Origin: CAZCPB01 sp044223975
Lineage (GTDB): Bacteria; Planctomycetota; Phycisphaerae; Phycisphaerales; UBA1924
DNA length: 64,000 nucleotides
Direction of reading: 5' to 3'
Assembly: GCA_044223975.1 (NCBI GenBank)
Contig: JBGALI010000006.1
Span: 124,001 to 188,000, forward strand
The notes under the pieces were generated by a model, which searched no databases, was not told where the DNA came from, and worked only from the letters and a program-made list of their open reading frames with translations. The translations under genes were made by a program, and so were the position numbers. Within the stretch, counting starts at the first letter, position 1, and each line of letters opens with the position of its first letter. Below are positions 60,184 to 64,000 of this stretch, one piece after another.

Positions 60184-60224
60184 CACGATTTCCCCCGTCG
60201 CGGCTCTGAGCCTGCGAGCACGCC

Positions 60225-60770
60225 TCACATCGGCTTCTTCTCGATCGTCACGTCGTACACGTGCAGGAGCTTCTCCTTGTCGAAGACCATCTCCTGGCGC
60301 GAGTGCCCGATCATGTCGTACTCGGTGGTCAGCTCGATCGCGTCCACCGGGCAGGCTTCCTCGCACATGCCGCAGTAGATGCACCGCAGCTCGTCGATCT
60401 CGAACTTCTTGGGGTACTTCTCGCGGTCGTCCCACGGGCTCTCGGCCGCCTCGATGTGGATGCACCGCGCGGGGCAGATCGTCGGGCACATCATGCACGC
60501 GACGCACTTCACCCGGCCCTGCTCGTCCCGGTTCAGCCGGTGCACGCCGCGGAAGTTGCCGGCGTACTGGCCGCCCTCCAGGATCGGCAGGTCCTCGCGA
60601 CGCACCTCGGGGTACTGCATGGCGCGGCTGGTGCGTCCTTGGCCGAAGCTGGTGAAGAAGTGGCGCAGCGTCGTGCCGAAGCCCTTGAAGGCCTCGGGCA
60701 GGAAGATGCTCTCCAGCCGGTTGAGCGGCGGGTCCTTGATTTCCAGAACGTCTTCATCGCGGATGGCCAT
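60225..60770 (-). CDS. nuoI: NADH-quinone oxidoreductase subunit I (orphan)
   Basis: A 181-residue NuoI with two 4Fe-4S motifs, CVACMMCPTICPARC and CIYCGMCEEACPVDAIE, both with all Cys. The start SIFLPEAFKGFGTTLRHF is the usual N-terminal amphipathic helix. The protein carries electrons in the peripheral arm of complex I. No other nuo genes are in the window, so either the complex is encoded elsewhere or this copy serves another system. It starts at ATG 60770, divergent from the next gene. Confidence 0.9.
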   Translation of the reverse strand: MAIRDEDVLEIKDPPLNRLESIFLPEAFKGFGTTLRHFFTSFGQGRTSRAMQYPEVRREDLPILEGGQYAGNFRGVHRLNRDEQGRVKCVACMMCPTICPARCIHIEAAESPWDDREKYPKKFEIDELRCIYCGMCEEACPVDAIELTTEYDMIGHSRQEMVFDKEKLLHVYDVTIEKKPM

Positions 60771-60854
60771 GCGGCGAGAGTATACGGGCCGGCGGCGGCG
60801 TGAAGGGAGCCGCGAGCGTGTGGGGCGTGCCCGCTTCGGCTACCATCACGCTCG

Positions 60855-61739
60855 ATGTCCAACGGGCGACACACCAAGCCGCTGTTCGAGCTTCTTCGCG
60901 ATGAATCCAGCGAGGGACGCCGCGGCGCCCGCGCCCCAATCCCGACGATCACGCCCGAGGTCAAGCCTCCGCGTCCTGCCCCTTCACCCGCACGTGAGCC
61001 GCTGGTTCGCGACACCAGTGCGCGGCCAACGCCCGCAGCCGATTCTGTGCCGCGTGAGGCCCCGCTGTTGGTCCGCGGCGGGGTTGTTGCGATGTCGGTG
61101 TACGGCGCGTACCTCGCCCTGGCCGGCGTCCTGGCGGTGACGGTGATCGTGTGGGTGGTGGCGTACAACAGCGGCAGGCGTGCCGCGGAACGCGAAATGG
61201 CGTCCCGCATCCAGGCCGATCTGCCCCCCGGCGTGACCGATCCCCGTACCCTGGTTCAGCCTCCGAGGGACCCGCTGCAGGACGCGCCGGTTCGCGGCGA
61301 GCAGCCGGCGCCCCGCCCCGAGTCAAGCCCGTCCAAGGCCTCCCAGACGCCATCCAGGGTTGCCCTTGGCCGTGACGACATCATCACTCCGGGCGGTTCG
61401 CTGGCCTCCGATCCCCGTACCCCCAAGCTGAACTACCAGGTTCTGGCGTACGCCCTGCCTCAGGAAGAAGCCCGGGAGATGGTGATTTTCCTCGGGAAAG
61501 GCGGTTTGGACGTTATCGGGGTGCCGGTCAAGGTTGATCGGACGGGGTCCGGCGACAATAATTCGCCCCTGTACAAGGTCGTGGCCACCCTGGGGCTGAC
61601 CAGCGACCAGTACAAGAACAACGACCCCCTCCGCGCCCGGCAGGAGTCCGAGGTTCGACGCCTCGGGCAACTGTGGAAGAAGAGCAAAGTCGGCCGCGGC
61701 CCTCTCGACCCGACCTACTGGGAAAACCTCAAGCCCTAG
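60855..61739 (+). CDS. Single-pass membrane protein with C-terminal globular domain
   Basis: A 294-residue protein with a cytoplasmic charged/Pro-rich N-terminus (about 75 residues), one membrane span (VYGAYLALAGVLAVTVIVWV, about 83-102), a Pro/Ser-rich linker and a C-terminal domain (about 185-294) beginning KLNYQVLAYALPQEEAREMV. The domain has the size and the strand-helix-strand order of SPOR-like domains, but the similarity is faint. It is 42 bases before the small basic protein gene. Confidence 0.6.
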   Translation: MSNGRHTKPLFELLRDESSEGRRGARAPIPTITPEVKPPRPAPSPAREPLVRDTSARPTPAADSVPREAPLLVRGGVVAMSVYGAYLALAGVLAVTVIVWVVAYNSGRRAAEREMASRIQADLPPGVTDPRTLVQPPRDPLQDAPVRGEQPAPRPESSPSKASQTPSRVALGRDDIITPGGSLASDPRTPKLNYQVLAYALPQEEAREMVIFLGKGGLDVIGVPVKVDRTGSGDNNSPLYKVVATLGLTSDQYKNNDPLRARQESEVRRLGQLWKKSKVGRGPLDPTYWENLKP

Positions 61740-61781
61740 TGCCCTGCGACAGACCGCCGGCGCCGACCTGGAAACCAAGCC

Positions 61782-61943
61782 ATGAGCCTCGACCGTTCAC
61801 TCAAAATCTCGACCAAGAAGGCCGGCAAGCGCAGCGTGATGACCCGCGCCGAGCGCCTGGCCAAGATGACCGCCGACAAGCGCTTCGATATCAAGAAGGA
61901 CAAGGTCCTGGGTATCGCCAAGACGCTCGCGCCCAAGTCGTAA
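61782..61943 (+). CDS. Small basic protein (PVC-type)
   Basis: A 53-residue, very Lys/Arg-rich protein (MSLDRSLKISTKKAGKRSVM, TRAERLAKMTADKRFD). It matches the short basic protein family recorded in Planctomycetes, Verrucomicrobia and Chlamydiae, thought to be ribosome- or nucleic-acid-associated. Conserved features are the MSxDxSL start and the LTRAERL-like block. It starts at ATG 61782 and ends at TAA 61943. Confidence 0.82.
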   Translation: MSLDRSLKISTKKAGKRSVMTRAERLAKMTADKRFDIKKDKVLGIAKTLAPKS

Positions 61944-61948
61944 GCCCA

Positions 61949-61980
61949 AGGCAGACAGGCACGAGGGCGCGCGGGCACGG
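61949..61980. repeat. Tandem 8-bp words, GGGCACGA-like
   Basis: Four consecutive 8-mers, AGGCAGAC AGGCACGA, then GGGCGCGC GGGCACGG, lie directly after the small basic protein gene. Degenerate, and no mirrored arm was found. Confidence 0.4.
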
Positions 61981-62057
61981 AGTGACCGCAAGCGGGTCAG
62001 TCCGGCGGTGACGCGTTCCCGGCCTCCATTCCTTGGCCCGTCATCGACCCGTTGCCC

Positions 62058-63269
62058 ATGGCCGATTTCTCTCACCTCATCAGCACGCGGTCCAAGTCGA
62101 TCAACGGCTCGGGGATCCGGCGCGTCTTTGAGATCGGCGCCACCATCGCCGACAAGATCGACCTGTCGATCGGCCAGCCCGACTTCCCGGTGCCCGAGCG
62201 GCTCAAGCGTGCCGCGATCAGGGCCATCGAGCAGGATAAGAACGGCTATCCCCTGACCCGGGGCATCCCGGAGCTGCGCGAGACGATCGCGCGCCGGCTC
62301 AAGGTCGACATCGGCTGGACCGTGATGGGTTACCCCGGCGCGTCGAATTCCGACCCGGGCCTGCTGGTGACCAGCGGCACCACGGGAGCGCTCGTGCTGG
62401 CCGCGATGGCGCTGCTCAACCAGGGCGAGGAAGTCATCTTCCCCGACCCCTGGTTCGTGGTGTACCCCTACCTCGCCACCATTGCGCACGCCAAGGCCGT
62501 GCCCTGCTCGACCTACCCCGACTTCCGGCTCACGGCCGCGCGGGTCGAGCCGCTTATCACGCCCAAGACCAAGATGGTCATCCTGAACTCGCCGAGCAAC
62601 CCCGCCGGCGTGGTCTCGACCGACCGCGAGGTGCGCGACCTGCTGGACCTGTGCCGCCGGAAGAACGTGATCCTGGCGTCGGATGAGATCTACGACGAGT
62701 TCACCTTCCGCGACGGTCGCACGCAGTCGTGGGCCGGCATCGCCGACCGCCGCGCCTGCCCCAGCCCGGCGCGCTTCCCCGGCTCGCAGGAGAACACGCT
62801 GCTGATCCGCGGCTTCGGCAAGACCTACGGCGTCACCGGCTGGCGCCTGGGCTACACCGCCGGGCCGCGCTGGCTCATCGAGGAGATGACCAAGCTCCAG
62901 CAGTACCTTTACGTCAACGCACCCCACCCGCTGCAGTGGGGCGTGCTCGAAGCGCTCGATGTCGACATGTCCGCGCACGTCGCCGAGTACGAGCGGCGTC
63001 GCGACATCGTGGTGTCGAGGCTCTCCAAGGTCACCGAGGTCCCGCACCCCGGCGGCGCGTTCTATGGGTTCGTGAAGGTTCCCGAGCGGCTCTTCTTGCC
63101 CACCGAATCGCCGGGGGAGGAGTTCTTCCAGCGGGCCGTGAAGCGCAAGGTCCTGATCGTGCCCGGGCGCACGTTCTCAACGAAGGACACGCACTTCCGC
63201 CTCAGTTACGCGACGCCGACCGACAAGCTCGAGCGCGGGCTTGATGTTCTGGTCGACATGATGAAGTAA
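62058..63269 (+). CDS. Class I PLP aminotransferase
   Basis: A 403-residue fold-type I aminotransferase of the aspartate/alanine aminotransferase type. It has IDLSIGQPDFPVPERLKRAA, NGYPLTRGIPELRETIARRL, PSNPAGVV, SDEIYDEFTFRDGR, and GFGKTYGVTGWRLGYTAG with the Schiff-base Lys. The substrate is not certain; many planctomycete relatives are annotated as aspartate aminotransferases. ATG 62058 is preferred to the TTG at 62052. Confidence 0.88.
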   Translation: MADFSHLISTRSKSINGSGIRRVFEIGATIADKIDLSIGQPDFPVPERLKRAAIRAIEQDKNGYPLTRGIPELRETIARRLKVDIGWTVMGYPGASNSDPGLLVTSGTTGALVLAAMALLNQGEEVIFPDPWFVVYPYLATIAHAKAVPCSTYPDFRLTAARVEPLITPKTKMVILNSPSNPAGVVSTDREVRDLLDLCRRKNVILASDEIYDEFTFRDGRTQSWAGIADRRACPSPARFPGSQENTLLIRGFGKTYGVTGWRLGYTAGPRWLIEEMTKLQQYLYVNAPHPLQWGVLEALDVDMSAHVAEYERRRDIVVSRLSKVTEVPHPGGAFYGFVKVPERLFLPTESPGEEFFQRAVKRKVLIVPGRTFSTKDTHFRLSYATPTDKLERGLDVLVDMMK

Positions 63270-63307
63270 CGCCACGGCGTGCCACTCAGCGCAGCCGTCG
63301 CGTTCCT

Positions 63308-64000
63308 TCAGTTTCCCCCGAACCCCTTGGACTCGTAGCTCGCGTTCTCCATCAGGTAGAGCCCGACGAGCCAGTCCCCCGCGAGGTACGGCTTCACACC
63401 GAACTTGCCTGTGACCACGCCGTAGATCCCGGCCCGCTGCTCCTTGTCGACCGGCTCGGCGAGGTGAACCTCGACCGCGTCGTACGGCGTGGGCGGCACG
63501 CCGATGCAGCAGCCGTCCCACTGGTTGAGCATCGACAGCAATTCCCGCGGCTGCTCGACGAACATCGGGTACGCGACGTAGCCCGTCAGCTTTACGTACT
63601 TGTCGTTGAGCATCGTCAGGCGATCCGGGAGCTTCTTCTTTCCCTGCCGCGGCTCGTAGCTCTCCTGCGCCGACACCAGCATGTCCCACGATACCTCGTA
63701 CGGCTTTTCCTTCGTCCCCTCGCCCTTCACCACGAACTTGTCGTCGACCAGCATCGTGCCGTCGTCGCGCTTCACGATCTTGGGGCCCGCGGCTTCCGTG
63801 GCCTTGGTCGCGTCCACGGCCGGGCCCGCCGCCGCTACGCCACTTGCCGCAGCGGCGGGCGGAGTTGCCGGCGCGGCCGGTGCGGGTACGGGCGCCGTGC
63901 TCGGTTCAACCGGTGCCGCGGCGGGCTTGATCTCGGTCGCCTTGGGCGCTTCGGGCTTTGCCGGCGGCGGCTCGAGCGGCGGAGTCACCGCCGGCGAGGT
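63308..64000 (-). CDS. DUF3299-like protein, N-terminus beyond the window
   Basis: At least 231 residues, open to the edge. A low-complexity Ala/Pro region (about the first 75 visible residues) is followed by a DUF3299-like domain (VSWDMLVSAQESYEP, LTGYVAYPMFVEQPRELLSM, CCIGVPPTPYDAVEVHLAEP). DUF3299 members are exported proteins of unknown role, often near ABC export systems. A GTG at 63988 could be a start, but the frame continues to the end of the sequence, so the true start is unknown. It converges on the aminotransferase gene. Confidence 0.75.
   Translation of the reverse strand, partial: TSPAVTPPLEPPPAKPEAPKATEIKPAAAPVEPSTAPVPAPAAPATPPAAAASGVAAAGPAVDATKATEAAGPKIVKRDDGTMLVDDKFVVKGEGTKEKPYEVSWDMLVSAQESYEPRQGKKKLPDRLTMLNDKYVKLTGYVAYPMFVEQPRELLSMLNQWDGCCIGVPPTPYDAVEVHLAEPVDKEQRAGIYGVVTGKFGVKPYLAGDWLVGLYLMENASYESKGFGGN

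Overview
The window reads as a chromosomal segment of a high-GC member of the Planctomycetota, most likely the Phycisphaerae/Phycisphaerales. The support is mixed. Two secreted proteins end in a PEP-CTERM-like tail of the kind common in that class (Pro-x-Pro-Gly, hydrophobic stretch, Arg cluster). There is a 53-residue small basic protein of the Planctomycetes/Verrucomicrobia/Chlamydiae type, a short membrane protein with the C-G-Y-x-L-x-G-L zinc ribbon frequent in Phycisphaerae, and a GH172/GH31/GH2/GH38 sugar-degradation region. No rRNA operon, prophage, intact insertion sequence or CRISPR array is visible.

Layout. 1-3.5 kb: an RF-1-domain (GGQ) protein, two tandem PEP-CTERM-like paralogues with their own terminators, and a thioredoxin-fold protein. 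3.5-12.7 kb: mutS, which carries an in-frame palindromic insert; a divergent FHA-GAF-SpoIIE phosphatase; a Sua5/YrdC protein coupled to a TolC-like outer membrane lipoprotein; and an SH3-like exported protein. 12.8-29.7 kb: a sulfur and sugar region on the minus strand, with a class V PLP enzyme, cysteine dioxygenase, a solute-binding protein, an acyl-carrier-like small protein, two ABC permeases, GH172 (DUF2961), GH31, GH2, a ribokinase and a GH38-like enzyme. A plus-strand DUF4097 lipoprotein interrupts it. No ABC ATPase or regulator for the transporter lies in the window. 29.8-35.75 kb: a minus-strand murC-murB-ddl-(FtsQ-like)-(membrane protein)-greA run joined by start/stop overlaps.

35.9-44 kb (plus strand): Nudix, PfkB kinase, tRNA-Gln, then glmU-like-prs-rplY-pth (the same order as gcaD-prs-ctc-spoVC of Bacillus), and rpsF-ssb-MORN-like-rplI closed by a terminator. 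44-50 kb (minus strand): a CvpA-domain protein and its shortened paralogue, a membrane-anchored GspE/PilB-like protein with altered ATPase motifs, and a canonical PilT-like ATPase. 50-64 kb: methyltransferase, RpoD-family sigma factor, superoxide dismutase, exported esterase, zinc-ribbon membrane protein, recG, DUF971, pyrF, a lipoprotein, an orphan nuoI, a membrane protein, the small basic protein, a class I aminotransferase and a truncated DUF3299-like gene at the edge.

The most unusual signals are non-coding. (i) Hairpin elements built of tandem 8-bp words occur in different word families, one of them inserted in frame in mutS. (ii) The octamer CGCGGCAA is strongly strand-biased regardless of gene direction. 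(iii) A 250-base, multi-hairpin region lies between a promoter-like signal and tRNA-Gln. (iv) A 269-bp REPIN-like inverted repeat lies between the ABC permease and GH172 genes. All counts were made by eye.
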